NCBI GenBank assembly: GCA_964416315.1 | Contig: CAYQDR010000002.1 | Location: forward strand, 54,575-118,574 | From: CAYQDR01 sp964416315 | GTDB taxonomy: Bacteria > Methylomirabilota > Methylomirabilia > Rokubacteriales > DASRDR01 | Direction of reading: 5' to 3' | Length of the DNA stretch: 64,000 bases | Shown: piece after piece, positions 32,463 to 39,880 of the stretch | Layout: each line of letters starts with the position of its first letter | Numbering within the stretch: position 1 is the stretch's first letter | The notes under the pieces: generated by a model | Told to the model about the DNA's origin: nothing | Databases searched by the model: none | Seen by the model: only the letters and a program-made list of their open reading frames with translations | Position numbers and translations under genes: made by a program

Positions 32463-34103
32463 GTGAGGCGAGTCGCGGACCCGAAGTCGATCGCCGACAA
32501 GGCGCCCAGGGTCGAGCGCCGCGTGGCGCTCGTCGTGGTCGGGGCCGGCGTGACCGGCGTCGCCGCCGCCACCGAGGCGGCCCGCGCCGGTGTCGAGGTC
32601 GTCCTCCTCGACGAGAACCCGATCGAGCACGACCTGATGGCCATGGACGTGCCCTACCTCTTCGGCGGCCGGATGAGTCCCTCGCTCAAGAACCGGGCGC
32701 TCGCGCTCCAGCGGGTGGCCGAACGCGATGCGGGCCTCGCCCAGGCGGACGAGACCGGCGTGGACGTCCAGCTCGGCGTCTCGGTGTGGGGCGCCTTCCG
32801 GAACGGCCCCACGGTCCGCGAGCTCGACGGCCCGATGCTCGGTCTGAGCGACGGCGAACGGTCGTGGCTCCTGGGCTACGACCGGCTCGTCGTGGCGGCG
32901 GGCGCGCGGGATCTCGCCCTGGGGTTCGCGGGGTGGGAGCAGGCGGGCGTGGTCGGGGCCCAGGGCGCCTGGTCGCTCCTCAGCCGCTACCGGGCGCTCG
33001 CGTCGCGCCGCATGGTCGTCCTCGGCGCGGGGACCCTCGGACTCCGGACCGCCGCCCTCGCGCTGGAGCAGGGGGTGGAGGTGGCGGGCATCGTCGAGGT
33101 CGCGCCCGAGGTGCCGGGCGACCCGGCCGCCTGGCGGGCGCTCGAGCGCCAGGGGGTGCGTGCCTACCCGGCGCACACCGTGAAGGCGGCGCGAGGGGCG
33201 ACCGGTGAGGTCGAGTCCGCCGTCCTGGTGCGGCTGGACGGGGGCGGCCGGCCGGTCGCCGGGAGCGAGACGGAGCTCGCGTGCGACACCGTCTGCCTCG
33301 CGATCGGGCTCGTGCCGAACGTCGAGCTCCCGGGCCTCCTTGGCTGCCGGCTCGCGTTCCGGTCCGCGCTCGGGGGCTTCGTCCCCGAGACCGATCCCTG
33401 GATGGAGACGAGCGTTCCCGGCGTCTTCGTCGCGGGCGACGGCGCCGGGCTCCACGAGGAGATGCTCGCCGAGCCCGCCATCGCGCGGGACCAGGGGCGG
33501 CTCGCGGGGATCGCGGCGGCCGCCTCGCTCGGCGCCGTTCCCCGGTCGCGCGCCGAGGCGCGGTGTGCCGACCTCGCCGCGCGCCGCGGCGCCGGGCCCC
33601 GCGAGGCGCACGGGGACTGGCGGCGCTGGCTCCTGTCGCTCATCGAGGCCGGCGGCTGGGACGTCACCGCCTGCCGGTGCGAGGAGGTGACGCGCCGGGA
33701 GCTGGTCGAGGTGCAGCCCCCGCGGTATCTGGGCCCGCGGTTCCCCGCGATGCGCGCCCGGGGCCTCGCGACCCTGCTCGCGGACGGCCCGGTCGACCCC
33801 GACCAGGTCAAGCGCCTGACCCGCGCGGGCATGGGGCCCTGCCAGGGGCGGCGGTGCCGCGAGCAGGTGGCGCTGCTCCTGGCCCACGCGGCAGGGATCC
33901 CCGTCGAGCGGATCCCGCTGGCGACGTACCGGCCGCCCGTGCGCCCGCTCCCGCTCGCCGTCCTCTGGCCTCACGACGAGCCCGAGGAGATGCGCGAGCA
34001 CTGGGTCGCCTGGTTCGGGATCCCCACCCAGTTCGCCGCGCAGTGGAAGTCGGGGCCGGCCGAGCCTGCGACGGCGCCGTCGCCGCTCGCCGTGGACAAG
34101 TGA
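32463..34103 (+). CDS. FAD/NAD-dependent oxidoreductase with [2Fe-2S] BFD-like domain (HcnB/opine oxidase subunit A-like)
   Basis: 546 residues from GTG 32463 (no strong ribosome site). It has an N-terminal FAD-binding GAGVTGVAAATEAARAG, a second Rossmann VLGAGTLGLRTAALALE and the C-terminal ATP/FAD motif TSVPGVFVAGDGAG. The last part has CRCEEVTRRELVE and then AGMGPCQGRRCREQ. The four cysteines in this CxC...CxxxxC layout match the [2Fe-2S] BFD-like domain of hydrogen cyanide synthase HcnB, opine oxidase subunit A and SoxA. It is probably the electron-transfer subunit partnering the two DAO-type flavoproteins that follow. Confidence 0.82.
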   Translation: MRRVADPKSIADKAPRVERRVALVVVGAGVTGVAAATEAARAGVEVVLLDENPIEHDLMAMDVPYLFGGRMSPSLKNRALALQRVAERDAGLAQADETGVDVQLGVSVWGAFRNGPTVRELDGPMLGLSDGERSWLLGYDRLVVAAGARDLALGFAGWEQAGVVGAQGAWSLLSRYRALASRRMVVLGAGTLGLRTAALALEQGVEVAGIVEVAPEVPGDPAAWRALERQGVRAYPAHTVKAARGATGEVESAVLVRLDGGGRPVAGSETELACDTVCLAIGLVPNVELPGLLGCRLAFRSALGGFVPETDPWMETSVPGVFVAGDGAGLHEEMLAEPAIARDQGRLAGIAAAASLGAVPRSRAEARCADLAARRGAGPREAHGDWRRWLLSLIEAGGWDVTACRCEEVTRRELVEVQPPRYLGPRFPAMRARGLATLLADGPVDPDQVKRLTRAGMGPCQGRRCREQVALLLAHAAGIPVERIPLATYRPPVRPLPLAVLWPHDEPEEMREHWVAWFGIPTQFAAQWKSGPAEPATAPSPLAVDK

Positions 34104-34154
34104 GATTTCCCATGTCAACCCTCGGGCGCGCGGACGGCAGAGGGCATACGTGCC

Positions 34155-34203
34155 GCCCCTCCCCCCTCGGGGTGGGAGGGGGCGGGGGTGCGGGGGGTCC
34201 CGA
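34155..34203. repeat. GC-rich intergenic hairpin repeat (copy 4)
   Basis: CCCTCCCCCCTCGGGGTGGGAGGGGG lies between the [2Fe-2S] oxidoreductase and the first DAO-type gene. It is a related but degenerate member of the repeated hairpin family, immediately upstream of ATG 34204. Confidence 0.5.
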
Positions 34204-35412
34204 ATGAGCGCCGTGCCGCGGGCGCGCGGCGCCGCCGTGGTCATCGTCGGCGGCGGCGTGACCGGGCTCTCCGCCGGGTGGTGGCTCGCGCGGGCGGGCG
34301 CGGACGTCCTCGTCCTCGAGAGGGGGATCGTCGGCTGGGAGGCCTCCGGGCGGAACGGCGGCGGGGCCACCCACGTCTACAGCCCGCTCGGTCTCGAAGA
34401 GCAGCGGCTCTGGCCGCAGATGGACGAGCTCCTCGGGTACCCGACGGAGTACCAGCCGAACCGGATCAGGGTCGCCTTGAGCGAGGCACAGCTCGCCCTT
34501 TACCGCCGCAGCGCCGAGATCGCCGCCGAGCGCGGCTTTCGGACGGAGCCGCTCGACCCCAGGCAGCTCCGGGAGCTGGTCCCGATCGTCGGCGACGGCG
34601 CGATCGGCGGGCTCTTCATGCACTTCGGCGGGCACGCGAACCCCCAGCGGACCGTACAGGCGTACGCCTGGGCGCTCCAGGACCACGGCGGGCGCATCCT
34701 CCAGGACACGACCGTGACCGGCTTCCGGGTAGCCGGCGGCCGCGTCACGGCAGTCGAGACGAGCCGCGGGGTCTACGGCGCCGACGTCGTGGTCATCGCC
34801 GCCGGGCCGCAGACGGGACTGCTCGCCGCGATGGTCGGCGCGGCGATCCCGCTCGCGCCGGCCCGGGTCGAGATGATCGTCACCGAGCCCCTGCCGCTCA
34901 TGTTCCGCGGCGGCGTGGACGGGAACGGCCTCTACGGGCGCCAGGTCCTCCGGGGGAACCTGGTCTACGGCGGCGGCCCGCACGAGTGGATCGACGTGAC
35001 CGGCATGGCCGCGCCCGAGCAGCCCGCGACGCCGCTCCTCCGGAACCTCGCCCGGCGTCTCGCGGAGCTCTTCCCGGGCGCGGCCCACCTCCGGGTGATC
35101 CGGAGCTGGGCCGGCATCGTCGAGAACACGCCGGACGGGATGCCCGTCCTCGACCGCCTCGCCGACCCGGCCAACGTCGTCGTCGCCACCATGTCGAGCG
35201 TCGGCTTCGGCCTCTCGCCGGCCGCCGGCAAGGCGATCAGCGAGATGGTCCTCCACGGTCGGTGCCTCTTCGCCGATCTCACGCCCCTCGGCCTGGCCCG
35301 GCTCGCCGGGACCCCGCCGGACTGGCGCGAGCGGCTCGGGTGGGTCGCCGCGCCCGAGCGCTCATCCGCGGGGTCGCTCGCGGGGGTCGGGCGGGAGCCC
35401 GGAGGACGCTGA
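34204..35412 (+). CDS. DAO-family FAD-dependent amine oxidase (HcnC/opine oxidase subunit B-like), first copy
   Basis: 402 residues. The dinucleotide-binding VVIVGGGVTGLSAGWWLARA is at residues 12-31, followed by the GWEASGRNGGGATHVYS loop. A middle segment, FMHFGGHANPQRTVQAYAWA, is typical of DAO oxidases. The C-terminal RSWAGIVENTPDGMPVLDRL carries the substrate-side stretch found in HcnC, opine and sarcosine oxidases. It oxidises a secondary or primary amine carbon and passes electrons to the preceding Fe-S subunit, by analogy. The stop overlaps the next ATG as TGATG. Confidence 0.82.
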   Translation: MSAVPRARGAAVVIVGGGVTGLSAGWWLARAGADVLVLERGIVGWEASGRNGGGATHVYSPLGLEEQRLWPQMDELLGYPTEYQPNRIRVALSEAQLALYRRSAEIAAERGFRTEPLDPRQLRELVPIVGDGAIGGLFMHFGGHANPQRTVQAYAWALQDHGGRILQDTTVTGFRVAGGRVTAVETSRGVYGADVVVIAAGPQTGLLAAMVGAAIPLAPARVEMIVTEPLPLMFRGGVDGNGLYGRQVLRGNLVYGGGPHEWIDVTGMAAPEQPATPLLRNLARRLAELFPGAAHLRVIRSWAGIVENTPDGMPVLDRLADPANVVVATMSSVGFGLSPAAGKAISEMVLHGRCLFADLTPLGLARLAGTPPDWRERLGWVAAPERSSAGSLAGVGREPGGR

Positions 35413-36620
35413 TGGCGGAGGCGCCGCGGACCGCCGACGTCGTGATCGTCGGGGGCGGGGTGCACGGGGCGAGCCTCGCCTATCACCTCGCGCGGAAGAA
35501 GGCCGGCCGCGTCGTCCTCGTCGAGAAGAAGTTCCTGGCCTCGGGCCCGACGGGGCGCTCGACCGCCCTGGTGCGCCGGTACTACGCGATGGACTTCATC
35601 ACGCGGACGGCCAGCGCGTCCGCCGACGTGTTCCAGCGCTGGGGGGAGCTGATCGGCGGCGACCCGGGGTTCCGGCAGGTGGGGTTCCTGGTCCTGGCCG
35701 GGGCCGACGAGGCGCCGCACCTCGAGCGCAACGCGCGGCGGGCGCGGGAGCTCGGCGCGCGGGTGACCCTCGTCGGGCCGGGCGAGGTGCAGGCGCTGGT
35801 CCCGGAGATCGCCGTGGACGACGTCGCGCTCGCCTCGTACGAGGCGGAGTCGGGCTACGCCGACCCCTCCTCGACCACGACCGCCCTCGCCACCCGGGCC
35901 CGGGAGCTGGGCGCGACGCTCGTCCAGTACCAGGCGGTGGAGGCGATCCTGACGGCCGCCGGCAAGGTCACCGGCGTTCGGACGGCCGACGGGGCCATCG
36001 CGACGCCGGCGGTCGTCGTCTGCGCCGGCCTCTGGGCCGGCCGGCTGCTCGCGCCCCTTGGGATCGAGGCGCCCGTCAAGCCGACGCGCCACCAGATGTG
36101 TTTCTTCCGCCGCCCGCCGGGATTCGAGGTGCACCCGGCGATCGCCGACCGGCCTCACCGTACCTACATGCGGCCCGAGCACGGGAACCTCACGATCCAC
36201 GGCTTCATCGCCTACGACGAGGTCGTGGACCCGGACCAGTACAACGAGGGGGTGGATCCCGAGGAGATCGTGCGGAACGCCGAGCTGATCGCCCGCCGCT
36301 TCCCGGTCATGGAGCACGGGCTCTCGATGGGCGGGTATTCGGGGCTCTACGACAACACGCCGGACAAGCAGCCGGTCCTGGGCGCGATCCCCGAGTACGC
36401 GGGGCTCTACGCCGACTTCGGCTGGAGCGGCCACGGCTTCAAGCACGCGCCCGTCATCGGGGACATCCTCTCGGACGTCGTGCTCTCGGGCCACGCGAAG
36501 GACTACGACCTCCACCCCTTCCGCTGCTCCCGCTTCCGGGAGGGCGACCTCCTGCCGCCCTACCGGTGGACGGCGCCGCCGCGCCCGAAGCTGCGCGAGG
36601 GGGCGGCGCCATCCCCCTAG
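35412..36620 (+). CDS. DAO-family FAD-dependent amine oxidase (sarcosine oxidase beta-like), second copy
   Basis: 402 residues from ATG 35412, coupled by TGATG to the preceding gene. It has VVIVGGGVHGASLAYHLARK, the GPTGRSTALVRRYYAMDF loop (GRSxxLxRxxY, as in SoxB), ESGYADPSSTTTALATRARE, and the C-terminal YSGLYDNTPDKQPVLGAIPE, DFGWSGHGFKHAPVIGD. This last WSGHGFK stretch is the SoxB-type flavin/substrate signature. Together with 32463 and 34204 it forms a multi-subunit amine or opine oxidase cluster. Confidence 0.82.
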   Translation: MAEAPRTADVVIVGGGVHGASLAYHLARKKAGRVVLVEKKFLASGPTGRSTALVRRYYAMDFITRTASASADVFQRWGELIGGDPGFRQVGFLVLAGADEAPHLERNARRARELGARVTLVGPGEVQALVPEIAVDDVALASYEAESGYADPSSTTTALATRARELGATLVQYQAVEAILTAAGKVTGVRTADGAIATPAVVVCAGLWAGRLLAPLGIEAPVKPTRHQMCFFRRPPGFEVHPAIADRPHRTYMRPEHGNLTIHGFIAYDEVVDPDQYNEGVDPEEIVRNAELIARRFPVMEHGLSMGGYSGLYDNTPDKQPVLGAIPEYAGLYADFGWSGHGFKHAPVIGDILSDVVLSGHAKDYDLHPFRCSRFREGDLLPPYRWTAPPRPKLREGAAPSP

Positions 36621-36772
36621 CGCTCGCCGGTGCGCGCCCGGCCCGGCCGCTGCCTGTGCTGCCGGATCGCAGAGGCGAGGCGCTCCAGGCCGAGCGCCAG
36701 AAGGCTCGCTGCCGCGGTCATCACGACGAGGCCGACCGCGAACATCACCCGAAGGGCCACCAGATCCTCCAT
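36617..36772 (-). CDS. Small single-helix membrane protein (51 aa)
   Basis: A 51-codon frame from ATG 36772 to TAG 36617, convergent with and overlapping the last bases of the upstream oxidase gene. It has one hydrophobic helix (about 7-30, VMFAVGLVVMTAAASLLAL) and a strongly basic C-terminal tail (RQHRQRPGRARTGER). An AGGAGGG lies slightly far upstream. Codon content matches the neighbours, but it is short, so it could be a random frame. Confidence 0.4.
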   Translation of the reverse strand: MEDLVALRVMFAVGLVVMTAAASLLALGLERLASAIRQHRQRPGRARTGER

Positions 36773-36840
36773 CGCTCCATACCCTCCTGCTCATCAAGAC
36801 CCCGATGGCTGGCGAACGTGAAGTGGGCCGGGACGCGCGC

Positions 36841-37419
36841 ATGACGCACTCGGCGGTCCTCTGGCGCAGGCTGGACCAGCCGGGCCACGAGTCGGCTCGA
36901 CTGCTCTCGCGGGATTCCTCGTGGTGCCTCGCCGGAACGGCGGTGTTCGCCCACGACGGGCAGCCGTGCCGGCTGGACTACCTGGTGGTCTGCGACGCGG
37001 GGTGGCACACGGTCTCGGCGACGGTCGCGGGCTGGGTGGGAGCGGAGACGGTCCAGGTCGAGCTCTCCGTCGATTCGGCTCGCCGCTGGCGGCTGAATGG
37101 GACGGAGTGTCCTGAGGTGGCGGGCTGCATCGACCTCGACCTGAACTTCAGCCCGTCCACCAACCTGCTGCCGATTCGCCGCCTGGGTCTGGGCGTCGGA
37201 CAGCAGGCCGAGGTGCGTGCGGCGTGGCTCCGCTTCCCGAGCTTCACGCTCGAGCCGCTCGAACAGGTCTACCGCCGCACCGACGTCGGCACCTATCGGT
37301 ACGAGAGCGCGGGCGGTCGGTTCGTGCGGGACCTCGAGGTCGACGCCGCGGGCTTCGTGACCCTGTACCCGGGCTTCTGGCAGGAGTCGCTCACGGCGCC
37401 CCCCGAAAAAACGGCTTGA
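36841..37419 (+). CDS. Putative glycolipid-binding family protein
   Basis: 192 residues starting from ATG 36841 (an earlier ATG at 36805 is possible). The pattern WRRLDQPGHESARLLSRDSS, GTAVFAHDGQPCRLDYLVVC, TVQVELSVDSARRWRLNGTE and DLNFSPSTNLLPIRRL matches the putative glycolipid-binding domain family (PF06475 by memory of the motif). These are soluble beta-rich proteins of poorly defined function, some linked to lipid or glycolipid binding. No signal peptide is seen. It lies upstream of the tetR promoter. Confidence 0.72.
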   Translation: MTHSAVLWRRLDQPGHESARLLSRDSSWCLAGTAVFAHDGQPCRLDYLVVCDAGWHTVSATVAGWVGAETVQVELSVDSARRWRLNGTECPEVAGCIDLDLNFSPSTNLLPIRRLGLGVGQQAEVRAAWLRFPSFTLEPLEQVYRRTDVGTYRYESAGGRFVRDLEVDAAGFVTLYPGFWQESLTAPPEKTA

Positions 37420-37444
37420 CACGACCGAACGATCGTACTATGTT
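37416..37444 (+). promoter_or_regulatory. tetR promoter (near-consensus, leaderless)
   Basis: TTGACA (37416-37421), a 17-bp spacer and TATGTT (37439-37444) form a near-consensus sigma-70 promoter. The ATG of tetR begins six bases after the -10 box, so the transcript start would be at or next to the ATG. There is no Shine-Dalgarno, so leaderless translation is likely. Confidence 0.72.
37425..37440 (+). promoter_or_regulatory. Putative TetR operator O1 (in the promoter spacer)
   Basis: CCGAACGATCGTACTA contains the palindromic core ACGATCGT and fills the spacer between -35 and -10 of the tetR promoter. The same 16-mer recurs, 15 of 16 bases identical and inverted, at 38137-38152. A repressor bound here would block polymerase, giving autoregulation. 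Confidence 0.65.
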
Positions 37445-37450
37445 TCGGCT

Positions 37451-38083
37451 ATGAGGCCCCGTGGCTCGACCAAGGGCGAGCAGACCCGGCAGGCGATCCT
37501 GGGGCACGCGCTCGGGCTAGCCACCACGGTGGGTTTCGAGGGGCTCACCATCGGCCGGCTGGCCGAGGAGCTCGGCATGTCGAAGAGCGGGCTCATCGGC
37601 CACTTCCGGACGAAGGAGGCGCTGCAGGTCCAGGTGCTCGAGGCGGCATCCCAACGGTTCGTCGAGGAAGTGATCCGACCCGCCCTCAAGACGCCCCGCG
37701 GCGAACCGCGCCTGCGTGCGCTCTTCGCCGCCTTCTTCACCTGGGAGAGCTCGCCCTCGCTCCCCGGCGGCTGCCCCTTCATTGCCGCTGCCAGCGAGCT
37801 CGATGACCGGCCGGGGCCCGTGCGCGACGCGCTGGTGGGGATCCTGCGGGACTGGTTCGATCTGCTGGCGGGCACCGTGCGCATCGCGATCGACGAGGGC
37901 CATTTCCGCGCCGATGTCGACCCGGCCCAGTTCGCCCACGACGTCTACGGCGTGATGCTGGCCTATCACCACGGCTCCCGGCTCTTCCAAGACCCCCACG
38001 CGCGCGCGCGCGCCGAGGCTGCGTTCGAGGCGTTGCTCCGAAATGCCCGACGCGAGCCTGCGACCCCTCTCAGTCCTCGGTAG
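37451..38083 (+). CDS. TetR/AcrR-family transcriptional repressor
   Basis: 210 residues. The N-terminal HTH spans about residues 10-55: EQTRQAILGHALGLATTVGF, then LTIGRLAEELGMSKSGLIGH and FRTKEALQVQVLEAA. The ligand-binding C-terminal domain starts near residue 70 and has the Cys/Pro-rich FTWESSPSLPGGCPFIAAAS of the AcrR/TetR-C subgroup. It probably represses its own promoter and the acetyltransferase-thioesterase genes downstream through the two matching operators. The gene is leaderless. Confidence 0.9.
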   Translation: MRPRGSTKGEQTRQAILGHALGLATTVGFEGLTIGRLAEELGMSKSGLIGHFRTKEALQVQVLEAASQRFVEEVIRPALKTPRGEPRLRALFAAFFTWESSPSLPGGCPFIAAASELDDRPGPVRDALVGILRDWFDLLAGTVRIAIDEGHFRADVDPAQFAHDVYGVMLAYHHGSRLFQDPHARARAEAAFEALLRNARREPATPLSPR

Positions 38084-38098
38084 TTAGGAGGTCCACCC

Positions 38099-38710
38099 AT
38101 GGAAGCGAACCGTGTGCTTGAGACGCTCCTCCATAATAGCACGATCGTTCGGACCGAGATTGCGAGGTGCCCAGGCGAGCTGGTCCGGGCGCTCGCGCTG
38201 CGCGACGGCGCGCGCCTCTGGATGCGCCCGGTCCGGCCCGACGACGAGCCGCGCCTCGTCGAGCTGTTCCATCGGCTGAGTCCCCGGACGGTGTACCAGC
38301 GCTTCCTCGCGCCGTTCCACCGGCTGCCCGCGCACTGGTACCACCAGTTCGCGAACGTGGACTACCGGACGCGCCTGGCCCTCGTCGCGGAGGATCCGGC
38401 GACGGGCGGCCGCCCGCTCCGCGCGGTCGCGCGCTACGAGCCCGGCGGAGCGCCCGGACGCGCGGAGGTCGCCATGGTGGTGGAGGACGCCTGGCAGAAC
38501 CGAAGGCTCGGGACGCAGCTCCTCGATGCGCTCCTGGACGCGGCCGAGGCCCGCGGCATCCACCGTTTCACCGCCGATCTCCTCGCCGAAAACCGCCGGA
38601 TGCTCCGCGTGCTGTGGCGCCTGGCGGAGATCCGCCGCCGCGAGCTCGACCGCGGCGTGCTCACCGTCGAGTTCGAGCGCCGACGGGGGGTCGAAGGGCT
38701 CCTCGCGTGA
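38099..38710 (+). CDS. GNAT-family acetyltransferase
   Basis: 203 residues from ATG 38099 with a strong AGGAGGT six bases upstream. The domain MRPVRPDDEPRLVELFHRLS followed by PRTVYQRFLAPFH is the acetyltransferase half seen in Pat-type protein lysine acetyltransferases. The acetyl-CoA-binding motif is VEDAWQNRRLGTQLLDALLD (QxxRLG). The first 40 codons are variable and contain the second operator. It may acetylate proteins such as acyl-CoA synthetases, but the substrate is unknown. A thioesterase gene follows within 14 bp. Confidence 0.85.
   Translation: MEANRVLETLLHNSTIVRTEIARCPGELVRALALRDGARLWMRPVRPDDEPRLVELFHRLSPRTVYQRFLAPFHRLPAHWYHQFANVDYRTRLALVAEDPATGGRPLRAVARYEPGGAPGRAEVAMVVEDAWQNRRLGTQLLDALLDAAEARGIHRFTADLLAENRRMLRVLWRLAEIRRRELDRGVLTVEFERRRGVEGLLA
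38137..38152 (-). promoter_or_regulatory. Putative TetR operator O2 (inside the GNAT gene start)
   Basis: TAGCACGATCGTTCGG is the reverse complement of the tetR promoter operator (37425-37440) except for one base. It lies 38 bp inside the GNAT coding sequence, in inverted orientation. It could allow looping with O1 or roadblock repression of the operon. Confidence 0.55.
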
Positions 38711-38723
38711 CAAGGAGGTCACG

Positions 38724-39287
38724 ATGATCGAGATGACCCAACGCGGCGTGGTACCAGTGGAGGCGTTCCGGTCGCTGGACGGGCTCGCCGTCCTGCGGCG
38801 GATGCTCGCCGGCGAGTTGCCGGCGCCGCCGATCGCCGACGTCCTGCCGTTCGCGCTCGTGGAAGTCGCCGAAGGGCGGGCGGTTTTCGAGGGCCGGCCG
38901 GACGCGCGGCTCTACAACCCCATGGGGGCGGTCCACGGGGGCTTCGCGATGACCCTGCTCGACTCGGCGATGACCTGCGCCGTCATGACGACGCTCGCGG
39001 CCGGCGAGGGCTGCACGACGGTCGAGACGAAGGTCAACTTCGTGCGACCCTTGATGCCCTCGACGGGGCCGGTGCGGGCCGAGGGGCGCCTGGTGCACGC
39101 AGGGGCCCGCGTCGCCACCGCCGAGGGGCGGCTCGTCGACGCCGCCGGGCGGCTCTACGCCCACGGCACCTCGACGTGCCTGCGGTTTCCGCTCACCCCT
39201 CCAGCAGGTGCCGAGGTTTCCCCCACCCCACGCCGGGCCTTCACCCCGTCCGTCGGCAGAGAACCGACTCCGGAAATCGCCAAGTAG
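38724..39287 (+). CDS. PaaI-family acyl-CoA thioesterase (hotdog fold)
   Basis: 187 residues from ATG 38724 with AAGGAGGT upstream. The hotdog core has PDARLYNPMGAVHGGFAMTL, the PaaI signature with the GAVHGG loop and following catalytic Asp (LLDSAMTCAV). It then has CTTVETKVNFVRPLMPSTGP and RVATAEGRLVDAAGRLYAHG. It likely hydrolyses aryl- or acyl-CoA thioesters. It is probably under the control of the TetR upstream, being the second gene after tetR and GNAT. Confidence 0.88.
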   Translation: MIEMTQRGVVPVEAFRSLDGLAVLRRMLAGELPAPPIADVLPFALVEVAEGRAVFEGRPDARLYNPMGAVHGGFAMTLLDSAMTCAVMTTLAAGEGCTTVETKVNFVRPLMPSTGPVRAEGRLVHAGARVATAEGRLVDAAGRLYAHGTSTCLRFPLTPPAGAEVSPTPRRAFTPSVGREPTPEIAK

Positions 39288-39343
39288 CGGCTTTCTCGAT
39301 CTTTCCTGGGTTGGCACCCCAGGTGCTAACGCAGGTGGTCGGC

Positions 39344-39880
39344 ATGGGCCAGAGATCCACCGACCGTGTGCCCCGAGAGACGGAGGCGGTGCTCCTGGTC
39401 ACGCTCGCCCTCACGGGGAGCGGGGTCGCGGGCTTCCTCGTCCAGGCGCCCGCTGTGGAGGTCGACCCGAGGCTCACCGGCAGCTTCCTCTGGCTCTTCC
39501 TGGCACTCTTCATGCTCCGCGTCGTGGGTCAGGTCGTCGTCCGGCTGCGGGCACCGGGCTGGCTGCCGCCGATGGAGCAGTGGAACCTCGTGCCGTACCG
39601 GTTCCTGCTTCCGATCCAGATCGTCCTCCTCGTCCTCATGGGCTGGATCGCCGCCGACCTCTTCCGGGGGACGGGCGTCTTCGCCCGGCCCAGCGCCGCG
39701 GCGGGGCGGGCGTTCGTGTGGTTCAGCTACGTCTACGCCGGTGCCATGGCCGTCCGCTACACCGTTCGCATGCGACGGCGGCCGGACCAGCGGTGGTCCG
39801 GCGGCGCCATCCCCATCGTCTTCCATCTCGTCCTCGCCGCCTTCGCCTTCACGCTCGGCATCTACCATGCCTCGTACTGA
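39344..39880 (+). CDS. Integral membrane protein of unknown function
   Basis: 178 residues with four predicted membrane helices: about 15-33, 43-62, 82-102 and 115-135, with a further hydrophobic C-terminus. No recognised motif is visible. Start ATG 39344 gives MGQRSTDRVPRETEAV; in-frame GTGs lie just upstream. The stop overlaps the flavin monooxygenase gene, so the two genes are probably co-expressed, but this does not tell the function. Confidence 0.7.
   Translation: MGQRSTDRVPRETEAVLLVTLALTGSGVAGFLVQAPAVEVDPRLTGSFLWLFLALFMLRVVGQVVVRLRAPGWLPPMEQWNLVPYRFLLPIQIVLLVLMGWIAADLFRGTGVFARPSAAAGRAFVWFSYVYAGAMAVRYTVRMRRRPDQRWSGGAIPIVFHLVLAAFAFTLGIYHASY

Noticed and set aside
32463..34103. Assigning the Fe-S flavoprotein as hydrogen cyanide synthase
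   Set aside because: The small HcnA subunit is missing and opine or amine oxidase subunits look the same at this level; only family-level naming is justified.
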